DNA of 64,000 nt from Cunninghamia lanceolata (taxonomy: Eukaryota > Streptophyta > Pinopsida > Cupressales > Cupressaceae). Location: the NCBI GenBank assembly GCA_027924645.1, contig BSBN01001752.1, forward strand, positions 15,429,001 to 15,493,000, in the 5' to 3' direction. A program made the position numbers and the translations under genes. Numbering within the stretch: the stretch's first letter is position 1; each line of letters starts with the position of its first letter. Positions 9,185-19,030 of the stretch are shown here, in pieces. Under the pieces are notes generated by a model, which searched no databases, was not told the origin of the DNA, and worked only from the letters and a program-made list of their open reading frames with translations.

Positions 9185-11471
9185 TGGTGGTGATCACCTA
9201 AGTTTAGCATTCTAAAATTAAGTTGCAGGCAAAATGTGCATTGGCGGGTCAAAAATCTCCATCGCCCTTTGAAAAATTGAGTTAGATGCATTTTTGAATG
9301 CATATCGGGCTAAAATGTGCATATACAAAGGTGGAATATTCCTTGGGATTCCCTATTTGTATGTGAGATGGTTTGTATGTTTTACATACAAAGGTGGCGG
9401 ACATACTTTTGCTACAGTGAAGGTGATCATCACTGAGACTATGTGTATCAGCGGAGTGTTGTGTGGTCTCGGCGATGATTGGTGTCTCCCTGACTGCATA
9501 GTGTTCGGCGTATCTTGGGTTATCGGCCAAGCTATGGATTGTCTGGCCGATATTGGTGGTCTGTCCGATGGTGGTTTGTTATCGGCAAGAGGATATGCAT
9601 CGACAGCCAAGCAAAATGTCTTCCCGATGGCCGATGCACATCCAAAGGAAAAATATACAAGGATGAAAGATACATTGCAGGCATATTCTAGAAAAGATTC
9701 CTTGTTTGTAGGTGCATTCGCTTGTATGTTTGCACATACAAGCCAATATACAATGAAGAGACATACAACCCAGACGCGACGGAGGAGTTAAAATGTGACG
9801 AATAATATTTCAGGTCTGTAGATTGTATAAAGCGCTTATATATGCCGATATACAAGCTGATGTGCATTAGTGGAGATACAAAGCGGATTTCAAAAGCTGT
9901 TCTAATTTGCTTCACAGGTGTGTTGAGATCTGCCTTGTATGTATGTTGCGATTGCATGTGCACATTTACAAGGAAATATGCATGGAAGAGGATACAAGCC
10001 AGACCCGATCTAAATTCCATTTTGTTCTATAGCATTTGACGTCCACCTTGTATGTTTTATATGCATCTATTCTTGCATATACAAAGGGCGAAAAGGCAAA
10101 ATGTGAATAGGAAAAGCCAACGATTGAAACATAGGGTGCCTACGTGGCACGATCTAATTGGCTGGTGACTTTTTTGCACGATTTGAGGCCATAGATCCTG
10201 CAATGGGAAATGATCGATGGCCAGGTTTCAATGTTGCAGTGTTTCTTTTTCTGGCGTCCTCAGGCATATTTTGAGCGGGAAAACTCCATGGATGCGATGC
10301 TGCGAATTCCAAGGAAACTATGGGTGGTTGAAGCCTTTAATGGCGATATGCAGAGGCGTGGCCCGATGGTTGAACGGCTACCTACCAATTTTATGAGAAG
10401 GTCCTCAAGCGGCGGCACAGAGCTTGAGTCCAGCTCCTCCTCGCCATTCCTTCTGCCTACTGCATTGATGATTTTAAGCGCCATTTGTCTCATGGAACTG
10501 TATCTGGCAAATTTTGAATCACCCAATAATTAATGCTGAGTACCTTCTTGCTATATATAGCAGGCTGTGTTGCTCATTTGTAATGTTGTTGAAGACCTGG
10601 GGCATTTTTGTGTAAATAACAAAAGACAGAGCATTTCCTTGCTGTTCTATCTCATTCTAGAGTTTATGAGTTGCATGATGAATGTATTTTGCACATATGT
10701 TTAGTTTCATTATTGTTTTATATGAAAAATGATGTAATGCATGTGTTTACCTGTTTGTCTCCTTTGCTACATATCATTCTTCTTCTAAATCTGGTTGCTA
10801 AGGGTTTCATAGATTCTAGGGTATAGATTTCTATATTGCACGCTTGATCTATAACTTCTACTCAAGGAGTGGATTAAACTATTTTAGGTCAATGTATGAA
10901 GAAGGTTATATGTCAGTTGGGATGTCTGTAAGTATGGGCAGCTAGATACCCATTCTTGGGTGGTGCTTGTAAGGCAAGCATCAATTCCTACCCCTTGAAA
11001 CTTGAATGCCAGTTACAAACCATCTGATGTATACGTCTAGTTGACTCCTTGCCCTGAGATAGGCACTGGTATGCTCCTGGGTTAGTAGTTATGATCCACA
11101 TCCCCCTTGTCTTGCATCCAAATATCACTTCCACCCATTTCATAACTTCCACCTGTTAGTTGTAGGAGTAGGATTAGGAGCCCTGAATACTCTAATCCTC
11201 AACCAGACAAATATGTCCAAGAATGTTGCAAACCTTGTGATCTATCATGCAGATCTTGGTCCACACATGAGAGTATTCTGCCTGTTGCTGTCAAGCTAAA
11301 TCATTCTGTCATTGAGCTAATCAAGGTCACATCTTAAAGTTATAGGGACACCCCCTTGGTGCAGCAGAACCAGAAGTGAAGGGGAGGAGCTCACGCAACC
11401 TCCCGTGTCTGTTGGCCGAATCTGCCCATGCATTGGAACTGGCGAACCCTCTGCAGATTTGGTAACCAACA
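9185..11471 (+). repeat. 5' LTR of the non-autonomous element
   Basis: The LTR starts TGGTGGTGATCACC (GGTGATCACC is a perfect palindrome) and ends TTGGTAACCAACA. The U3 part (9300-10090) is rich in TTGTAT/ATACAA inverted pairs and in CCGAT/ATCGG motifs. A TATA-like CTATATATAG sits at 10551-10560. Short reading frames inside (for example on both strands around 10210-10533) occur in both LTRs, but I read them as chance because they carry no recognisable domain. Confidence 0.92.
10551..10560 (+). promoter_or_regulatory. TATA box of the 5' LTR
   Basis: CTATATATAG is preceded by TACCTTCTTG and followed by CAGGCTGTG. In the 3' LTR the same site reads CTGTATATAG (14229-14238). It is the only clear TATA-like site in a plausible U3/R position of the LTR. 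Confidence 0.55.
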
Positions 11472-11475
11472 GAAT

Positions 11476-11498
11476 TGGCGACTCTGCTGGGGATCGAA
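11476..11498 (+). promoter_or_regulatory. Primer-binding site complementary to tRNA-Arg
   Basis: Four bases after the LTR end the sequence reads TGGCGACTCTGCTGGGGATC followed by GAA. Its complement has the exact layout of a tRNA 3' end: T-loop TTCGATC, T-stem strand CCCAG, acceptor strand CAGAGTC, discriminator G, then CCA. All 23 bases fit. From memory of plant tRNA-Arg sequences (acceptor GACTC..., end CGATCCCCAG..GAGTCG) this is a tRNA-Arg primer. A second, shorter copy (TGGCGACTCTGCA) stands at 11618-11630. Confidence 0.85.
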
Positions 11499-11796
11499 TG
11501 TGAAAGTGTTATCCTGCAATCTCTGGTGAAGTTTTGCTTTGCTCTACTGGCGGTATGAACTCAGAAAAATATATGATGAGCTTTCAGCTATTGTGAATTT
11601 TGTCCTCTCTGGAGAGGTGGCGACTCTGCAAAAAGTTTTAAGTGCACATGAAAGGCTGATGCATGTTGTTGTGATAGAGGATGTTCAGATTTCTGCATCT
11701 AGATGAGAAAAGGTACCTAGTTCCTTCCCTTTATATTTGTTGTTTATTGCATAGGTTAGATGCCATGGGAAGCCTTAGGTCTTAGGCAGACAAAGG

Positions 11797-12726
11797 ATGT
11801 CTAGGAGTGAAATTTCTATGAATCCAAATATGTATTATCCTGTACTCAGTCAGGAAGGGGGTGATATGTTGAATAAAAGAATAGAAGAGATAAAAAATAG
11901 GTTGATATTCTTAGAGGCTAGGCAGGCCCAGTTAAATAGTAGTAATTCTGTTGTGTCTGCCAGTCAGAGAGCTAAACCTCTTGTTAGCCCTTTTAATCCT
12001 TTGTGTGACCAACTAGAGTTGTCATGGGTTGATCATCAAGTTGAGGTGTCTGGTTCTGAAGATAATGAAAATGTATGTTCTGCTACCCATGAACCAGTGG
12101 TATACCATGATGAAGCTGAAACACCTGGATCACCTATTTATGACACATATGATGATGAGGATCTCTCTGAATGTGATGAAGATTTGAGCCCTGCTATTGA
12201 TTTGGATTATGTTTCTCATCCCGATGAAAGAGAGGCCAACATATATCATGAAGCGTATTGTAGAGAGGTGCCAGAGCCTAATCTTTTCCAGTTTGGTGCT
12301 GCTGTTGGTTGTGTCCATGATGTGCACAATTATGAATTTGAAAGCTTCTCCTTTGATATGCCAACTTATGATAAAGAGAGCCCTGATTTTCCTAGCTGCG
12401 TGGTGGACTTTGATTGTTTTTAGTTTTCAGTCTAGTTAGGAGATCATTTTGCAATGCATAATGCTAATACAGATGATAACATGTGTTATATTTCATTTGA
12501 ATATGCATTGTTTGGAAAATATGACACCCACATGTCACATGATGCTGAAGGTTGTTTGCACAGGGGTGACAGTGACAAGCTAAATCAGAGGGTTGAATAT
12601 GCAGATGACAAGATTTGTTTGTGGGTAGGTCATGACAGTATCTTCAGGCTTGATCCAGTGATATCAGATGAAAACAAGGTATTTGACAAAGGAAGATACA
12701 TGTTTTTCCTTTCTTGGTGGCCTTAG
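11797..12726 (+). CDS. Acidic protein of the non-autonomous element, split by two stops
   Basis: An ATG-started frame of 208 codons (11797-12423) and a second of 90 codons (12454-12726) lie in the same frame, parted only by TAG codons at 12421-12423 and 12433-12435. Together they would make about 310 residues. The N-terminal part has a helical, coiled-coil-like stretch (MLNKRIEEIKNRLIFLEARQ, about residues 28-47). The rest is strongly acidic, with repeated DE-rich runs such as YDTYDDEDLSECDEDLSPAI. No gag CCHC knuckle, protease or polymerase motif is present. The stop codon of the second frame lies within a perfect hairpin. A role in packaging or in recruiting a helper element is conceivable but not shown. 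The two stops may be decay of one gene, or a real end followed by a second frame. Confidence 0.6.
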
Positions 12727-12735
12727 GCCACCAAG
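12713..12735 (+). other. Perfect 10-bp hairpin over the stop codon
   Basis: CTTGGTGGCC and GGCCACCAAG flank a three-base loop TTA; the stop codon TAG of the upstream frame is 12724-12726. It is a strong RNA or DNA stem-loop, 33 bases before the tRNA-like sequence. Confidence 0.75.
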
Positions 12736-12767
12736 TGTGATTGGTGATGTAGATTGGTACAGTATTT

Positions 12768-12861
12768 GACTCTGTGCCCAATGGATAAGGACCGGTCTGC
12801 ATCCCAGAGATCTGAGGTTCTCGCCATGCCTACAAAAGGCATGCATCCCTAGACGGAGCCA
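12768..12861 (+). ncRNA. tRNA-Arg-like sequence ending in CCA next to the 3' LTR
   Basis: The stretch starts GACTCTG, the partner strand of the acceptor CAGAGTC implied by the primer site. It continues TGCCCAATGGATAAGG, which closely matches the D-arm of plant tRNA-Arg (family knowledge). A degenerate anticodon arm (GGTCTGCATCCCAG) and a T-arm start (TCTGAGGTTC) follow, then an inserted 6-bp hairpin (CATGCC at 12825-12830 with GGCATG at 12838-12843). The end reads ATCCCTAGACGGAGCCA, like a tRNA 3' end. Bases 12811-12817 can pair with 12847-12853, and CTCTG (12770-12774) with CGGAG (12854-12858). CCA ends one base short of the LTR at 12863. Whether it is a relic of a captured primer tRNA or a working tRNA-like structure cannot be told from sequence. 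Confidence 0.6.
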
Positions 12862-12862
12862 C

Positions 12863-15150
12863 TAGTGGTGATCACCTAAGTTTAGAATTCTGAAATTAAC
12901 TTGCAGGCAAAATGTGCATTGGCGGGTCAGAAATCTCCATTGCCCTTTGAAAAATTGAGTTAGATGCATTTCTGAATGCATATTGGGCTAAAATGTGCCT
13001 ATACAAAGGTGGAATATTCCTTGGGATCCCCTATTTCTATGTGAGATGGTTTGTATGTTTTACATACAAAGGTGGCGGACATACTTTTGCTACAGTGAAG
13101 GTGATCATCGCTGAGACTATGTGTATTGGCGGAGTGTTGTGTGGTCTCGGTGATGATTGGTGTCTCCCCGACCGCATAGTGTTCGGCATATCTTGGGTTA
13201 TCGGCCAAGTTGTGGATTGTCTGGCTAATTGTGGTGGTTTGTCCGATGGTGGTTTGTTATCGGCAAGAGGATATGCATCGACAGCCAAGCAAAATGTCTT
13301 CCCGATGGCCGATGCACATCCAAAGGAAAAATATACAAGGATGAAAGATACATTGCAGGCATATTCTAGAAAAGATTCCTTGTTTGTATGTGCATTTGCT
13401 TGTATGTTTGCACATACAAGCCAATATACAATGAAGAGGCATACAACCCGGACGTGATGGAGGAGTTAAAATGTGACGAATAATATTTCAGGTCCGTAGG
13501 TTGTATAAAGTGCTTGTATATGCCGATATACAAGCCGATGTGCATTAGTGGAGATACAAAGCAGATTTCAAAAGCTATTCTAATTTACTTCACAGGTGTG
13601 TTGAGATCCGCCTTGTATGTATGTTGCGATTGTATGTGCACATTTACAAGGAAATATGCATCGAAGAGGATACAAGCCGGACTCGATCTGAATTCCAGTT
13701 TATTCTATAGCATTTGACGTCCACCTTGTATGTTGTATATGCATCTGTTCTTGCATATACAAAGGGTGAAAAGGCAAAATGTGAACAAGAAAAGTGAGCA
13801 ATTGAAACATAGGGTACCTACGTGGCACGATCTAATTGGCTGGTGACTTTTCTGCACGATTTGAGGCCATAGATCCTACAATGGGAAATGATCGACGGCC
13901 AGGTTTCAAGGTTGTAGTGTTTCTTTTTTTGGCGTCCTCAAGCATATTTTGAACGAGAAAACTCCATGGATGTGATGCTGCAAATTCCAAGGAAACTACG
14001 GGTGGTTGAAGCCTTTAATGGCGATATGCAGAGGCGTGGCCCAATGGTCGAACGGCCACCTACTAGTTTTATGAGAAGGTCCTCAAGCAGTGGCACAAAG
14101 CTCGAGTCCAGCGCCTCCTCGCCATTCCTTCTGCCTATTGCATTGATGATTTTAAGTGCCATTTCTCTCATGGAACTGTATCTAGCAAATTTTGAATCGC
14201 CTAGTAATTAATGCTGAGTACCTTCTTGCTGTATATAGCAAGTTGTGTTGCTCATTTGTAATGTTGTTGAAGACCTAGGGCATTTTTGTGTAAATAATGA
14301 AAGACAGAGCATTTCCTTGCTGTTCTATCTCATTCTGGAGTTTATGAGTTGCATGATGAATGTATTTTGCACATATGTTTAGTTTCATTATTGTTTTATA
14401 TGAAAAATGTTGTAATGCATGTGTTTACATGTCTGTCTCCTTTGCTGCATATCATTCTTCTTCTGAATCTGGTTGCTAAGGGTTTCATAGATTCTAGGGT
14501 ATAGATTTCTATACTGCATGCTTGATCTGTAACTTCTACTCAAGGAGTGGATTAAACTGTTTAGGGTCAATGTATGAAGAAGGTTATATGTCAGTTGGGA
14601 TGTCTGTAAGTATGGGCAGCTAGATACCCATTCTTGGGTGGTGTTTCTAAGGCAAGCATCAATTCTAACCCCTTGAAACTTGAATGCCAGTTACAAACCA
14701 TCTGATGTATACGTCTAGTTGACTCCTTGCCCTGAGATAGGCACTGGTCTGCTCCTGGGTCAGTAGTTATGATCCACATCCCCCTTGTCTTGCATCCAAA
14801 CATCACTTCCACCCATTTCATAACTTCCACCTATTAGTTGTAGGAGTAGGATTAGGAGCCCTGAATACTCTCATCCTCAACCAGATAAATATGTCCAAGA
14901 ATGTTGCCAACCTTGTGATCTATCATGCAGATCTTGGTCCACACATGAGAGTATTCTGCCTGTTGTTGTCAAGCTAAATCATTCTGTCATTGAGCTAATC
15001 AAGGTCGCATCTTAAAGTTATAGGGCCACCCCCCTTGGTGCGGAAGAACCAGAAGTGAAGGGGAGGAGCTCACGCAACCTCCCGTGTCTGTTGGTCGAAT
15101 CTGCCCATGCATTGGAACTGGCAAACCCTCTACAGATTTGGTAACCAACA
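12863..15150 (+). repeat. 3' LTR of the non-autonomous element
   Basis: The sequence is collinear with 9185-11471 over its whole length and ends GGTAACCAACA. It starts TAGTGGTGATCACC, so the terminal TG has become TA. The base composition just before it is not polypurine. A GCTTGTATAT/ATATACAAGC hairpin (13512-13535, 10-bp stem, four-base loop) is perfect here and one step decayed in the 5' LTR. Confidence 0.92.
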
Positions 15151-15155
15151 AGTTC
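15151..15155 (+). repeat. Right target-site duplication AGTTC
   Basis: AGTTC follows the LTR end CCAACA and matches 9180-9184, fixing both ends of the element. Confidence 0.9.
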
Positions 15156-16080
15156 CAGGAAGGGTTTAGAAGTTATCAACCTCTTCACTAAGTTAGGTGC
15201 ACTTTACAAGCTTTCTTACCCAGGAGTTGCACCTCATTAAGACAAGGCGCATCTTAACCTCTGGGACATTTCCAAAGAAGCACTTCAGTTTATTAGCACC
15301 TTTGGACCTTGTTTTGCATTCTGAAAGAGAAGGCGCACTTTGGAGGAATTTCTAACCCAGATTGGTGCCTAGGTATAGTCATCTCTCTGGAGCATTACAA
15401 TGTGTTTTAAAATGAAGGAGGACATTTCATAAGTTGGGGAATTGATCACTAAAGACCTTGGAGTGTTTGAATTACTCTAAGCAAGAAGGTGCATTTCCAT
15501 GGAGTAGCATACTCTAGATAGCACCTAATGCCATCAAGGTGCAATTCCACCCTCACTTTGGTGCCTATCATCAAGAAGGGGCATTGGGAATTCCTTGAGT
15601 AGTTCTGAGCGTTTGAAGTTCATGAAATCACCAAGGAATGTTGGGCGCCATGTGTATCCTCAACAAGCTTGAGTTTGCGCCTAGACAATTTGGCACTTAT
15701 TCATGTTTTAACTTCCCTCTTGAAGTGCCTAACTTGGGAAAAAGTTATCTTGTTAGTCAAGTGTTTGATGTGTTTTGGAGACTCCAAAAGACTTCCTCTT
15801 GCTAAGCACTCTTCTTGGCAACTACAACCTTCAACTGGCACCTAGATCCTAAAGAAAAACACTTGCAAGTGTGGGCGCACTTTCCTTGTGATGGAGCATC
15901 AAACTGGCGCCTAGAAATCATAATGCATGAAGTGAGCGCCTAGGATCCTATTGGTCCAATAGGTGGTTTTGGGATCTGTGTCAAGTCATTGGATTAGGTT
16001 TCCAACTTAGAATGATTTTCATGCACTTAGACTTCAAGGCGCCAAAACTAGTAGGAAAATATTTGGGGGGAAACCATGCT
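15156..16080. repeat. GGCGCC-motif repeat block, right half
   Basis: This continues 8105-9184 after the inserted LTR element. About 17 GGCGCC, GGTGCC or GCGCCTAG variants occur in 925 bp, for example near 15640, 15675, 15876, 15913 and 16040. No reading frame of note is seen. The edge near 16080 is set only by the end of the motif. Confidence 0.55.
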
Positions 16081-16698
16081 GATAAAAGTTGGGTAAATTT
16101 AACCTCTGAGTCTGATTAGGCTCCATATAACAATAATATTTATATCATATCCCTTTGCTTTATGAAACAAGCAGTATGTGTCAAGTCATAGGGATAACAC
16201 TATGGTCCTTAGAAACTTCTCTATGACTTTTGATAAGATTATCTACTATTATGTGGATGCTTGATAGTATTAAAATTATTGGGCATTAAGTTGAGGTGAC
16301 CATTCTTGTTATAATCATCACTTTTCACAAGGGGTATGTCATTTATCCCATATATCATTACATTATGATTATTTTACAATATCTTGATGGTGGAAGGATT
16401 GTTTTCACTATTATCTCTAGCTTGGGAAGTCATCAACCATCCATTTATTCTGTAAACCCTTTACCCACTACTAATTGTGGCTTGATCAATTCTTAATGCA
16501 CTTTCTAAAGATTCCTCATAAGACTTATAAGGTAACTTCTAAACCTCCTCCCATGTATCCCTATTTACAAAATGCAAAAAGAGGTTATAGATTTCTCTAT
16601 GGGCCATATTTAGGGCACTACTTGACAAATAAAGGACTTGCCTCCGACTTCTAAAAATGTACCAATTACTAAACATTTTATTTCATACTTAGGAACTC
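16081..16698. other. Intergenic sequence, no gene seen
   Basis: AT-rich, without a recognisable frame or RNA. It may hold the decayed 3' continuation of the minus-strand gag relic that follows. Confidence 0.4.
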
Positions 16699-17460
16699 TC
16701 AAATTCTTACCTTGAACAATTTGTTCATATTGAAAGGTATCACAAAATCACCAATGGGTTGTATGAAGAAATGTATAGAGACCTTTGGAAGGTAATAGTA
16801 CCAATTTAACATGTTTCCTTCAAGGGTCTTGGGAAATATCCTAGCCACAACTATGTCCCAAGGGAAGATCTCTCTTACAGTCATCATATATGTCTTGATG
16901 TGGGAATTTGGATTCCCTTCCCCTTTGAATTTTGGTACATCTGGGAGGGTATGTAATAATAACATATTACAAATTTTTAAGTCAAGAGGTTCTTTTAAAT
17001 AGTCTAAGTAGGTTCCTGAAAAGGAATCTTCAAAAGTTGGAGTTCTTATGAACATGAGACCCATGGATGGGGCTTGTGTTCTAAGTTGATTTTTCATTTA
17101 CACATTTGTTTGATATCCTAGATACATTGGTTGGATAGTGATGGGATGATACACTATGGGAGTCACATGATTTTGTGGTGCATAAGCTCCACTAGGTTGT
17201 TGAAGATGTGGGAAAGTGTCATTACTAGTTTTTTGAAAAAAAAAAAAATTAGATAGGGAAGATTGAGTTGCCCCCTAGTTTTTCTCAACCCTAGTGTTGA
17301 ATGGATTCATTTGAACTTTTGGTCTTTCTATAGTTTTGTCCTTTAGAGGTTTCTCAACACCTCTAGCCTTTAGCATCCTGATCCATTGGACTAGTGTGGC
17401 TATGAGGTTGGAAAGTGTTGCAACATCCATCCTTTAAACTTCTCCACCTTGTTATGGGTT
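16699..17460 (-). pseudogene. Ty3/gypsy gag relic
   Basis: Read on the minus strand, a 132-codon frame (17097-16699) carries the hallmarks of the retrotransposon gag domain: VPKFKGEGNPNSHIKTYMMT, then FPKTLEGNMLNWYYYLP and SIHFF. These correspond to the known pattern of F.G...P..H...F followed by FP.TL.G.A..WY..LP..SI. Upstream on the same strand, decayed pieces such as LSNLIATLVQWIRMLKARG (around 17360-17420) and a Pro/Gln-rich linker look like the gag N-terminus. A stop directly before the first Met and a poly-A-like run at 17235-17248 break the gene. No protease or polymerase follows, so only this fragment remains. Confidence 0.8.
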
Positions 17461-18060
17461 GTTTTGAGTATTTTCACTTGCTTTCTCTTCGAGAATATTT
17501 TCTAATGATACATGATGTGTCATAGATCATTCAACTTGATAAACAACATGGAGGGATTCTCATGCCTCCTATACTTCTTACAAGTTTCTTTATAGATAGC
17601 TCACATCATTGTCCATCTAGGTGGTCATTTCCCTAAATATTATGATAAGATAATCCTGTTAATGAACTTTGGAATGAATGAGAATCAACATGCTTTGTCT
17701 TGACTAGAATAGTTGGGATGGACAAAAATCTATTGATTCTAGGTTGGGTTGTTAAAGGTCAAGAAGTTTTGGTGTCTAATGCCCTCTAAATCTAAATATT
17801 CAAAATCATAGTGGTTCAATAAGTTACAACAAACAGTCAGGTAGACAATAGACTATAAGGAACAAGGACTACACATGAATCCAAAACAACACCAGTCAAT
17901 AAGGACATCACAAGTAACTCAACATTACTTCCAAAGGCGTTCACAAAAACAAAGGGGAGAACACAACTAGAGAATGATAGATTGTAGTAGGGATGATTGT
18001 CTAATGCAGAGCACACAGTGGAAGCATAGAATTATCAACTTTTGAACCTTCGAACTCACT
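17461..18060. other. Intergenic sequence, no gene seen
   Basis: Decayed sequence next to the gag relic. No frame above background and no repeat structure recognised. Confidence 0.4.
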
Positions 18061-18600
18061 ATTGGCAAGACAACATACCATCGGCGAGCTTAAAATTTCA
18101 TCGGCCGATAGGCCGATGCCACCATGACTCTGTTTGATTTCACTTCTGACAAACATCCCATCATTGACTCTTATTGGTCAGACAGACCACTATCAGTGAC
18201 TTTATATCCTTTCACACCGATGTCTTTGTCACTTCGATACGAGACTCTAAGTCCCTCGCCTATCGGTAGGACTTAATACCATCAGCACACTCAAAAACTC
18301 TTCTACTGACACAGCGATCTCACCAATGACAACCTTCGAACCACACCCATCGGTGAGACTCCAAACATCGATGAACTCTAATCTCATTGGGCCGATACAC
18401 CGATGGATTTTGACTATTGGTGTGACCCCCTTCATCGGTGAAGCTCTCAACTGCTCTTCCGATGCACCAATGGGATTATCTTCTGATACACCGATGTCTT
18501 CGACTTCGAACCACACTCGTCAGCAAGACAGACCACTATCGGTGAAGCCTAACCAAGGTCTTCCGATACACCGATATGACTAACTCTTGACGTCGATACA
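18061..18600. repeat. CCGAT/ATCGG motif array
   Basis: Fifteen copies of the pentamer CCGAT or its complement ATCGG occur in 540 bp (for example 18079, 18099, 18103, 18112, 18217, 18261, 18349, 18391, 18399, 18433, 18459, 18491, 18538, 18563, 18571). They often sit in the contexts ACACCGATG and CATCGGTGA. About one would be expected by chance. The same pentamer clusters in the U3 of the LTRs at 9515-9640 and 13200-13320. No coding content is visible. Confidence 0.7.
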
Positions 18601-19030
18601 AGGTTCTTTTGAAGGCAAAGGGCGCCTAGGCTTATGGGGCTCAATTTGATGTATTTATTGAAAGCTCAAGGTGAATTGATGCTTATTGAAAATGCCACTT
18701 AGTCCTGCATTTGCATTCTAGGTGCCATTTCCTATTGACTTATATACTCCTCCTCATGCTAGGGTGCCACAATGAAGTGGTTTAGACAATATGTGCGCTT
18801 CACTTACTAGAGGCTTGTTCTCCTTCCACCTTAGGTGCACTTTTATGGTGGAACAGGTGTCAATGGGTGCCTTATCTTAAATGAATGCTCTCTCTAAGTT
18901 AGGCACCCTTTTGAGGCTTTATGAGTTGTAAATTGCACCTTAACCCTTCATGCTTGTTGCTCAATGTTTGAATGTTTAAGAAAGTCTCCTTTAGGCACTC
19001 ATCTTAATGATTTTTTCTGAAGGCGCAATC
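18601..19030. repeat. Further GGCGCC-motif block
   Basis: GGGCGCCTAGG, TAGGTGCCA, GGGTGCC and AGGCGCAAT variants recur about every 45 bp. TTTGAATGTTTAAGAAAGTCTC near 18965 resembles TTTAAATGTTTGAGAAACTCTC near 8190, so this is the same repeat family as 8105-9184 and 15156-16080. Confidence 0.5.

Larger units (their letters stand above)
9185..15150 (+). mobile_element. Complete non-autonomous LTR retrotransposon, 5966 bp
   Basis: Two direct LTRs of 2287 and 2288 bp (9185-11471 and 12863-15150) flank a 1391-bp internal region, and the whole lies between AGTTC duplications. The internal part has a primer-binding site for tRNA-Arg and a small acidic reading frame. It has no recognisable gag, protease, reverse transcriptase or integrase, so an autonomous partner must have moved it. 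A tRNA-Arg primer is reported for Ogre/Tat-type gypsy elements, so the partner may be of that kind (inference). Over the first ~190 bp the LTRs differ at 11 positions (~6%), so the insertion is not recent. Ends are TG...CA at the left LTR; the start of the right LTR has mutated to TA. Confidence 0.93.

Noticed and set aside
9294..9791. Open frame of 165 codons in the 5' LTR, with a counterpart at 12993-13457 in the 3' LTR
   Set aside because: It starts without ATG, has no recognisable domain and lies in U3 where CCGAT and TTGTAT motifs shape the frame. Presence in both copies follows from LTR duplication.
10210..10533. Overlapping frames on both strands in the LTRs (10210-10533, 10260-10526 and 13938-14211)
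   Set aside because: Both strands are open over the same stretch and neither product has a known motif; they sit upstream of the LTR TATA box.
11618..11630. Second primer-site-like TGGCGACTCTGCA
   Set aside because: Only 13 bases match and it is 147 bp from the LTR end; the 23-base site at 11476 is clearly the functional one. It may be a relic of duplication.
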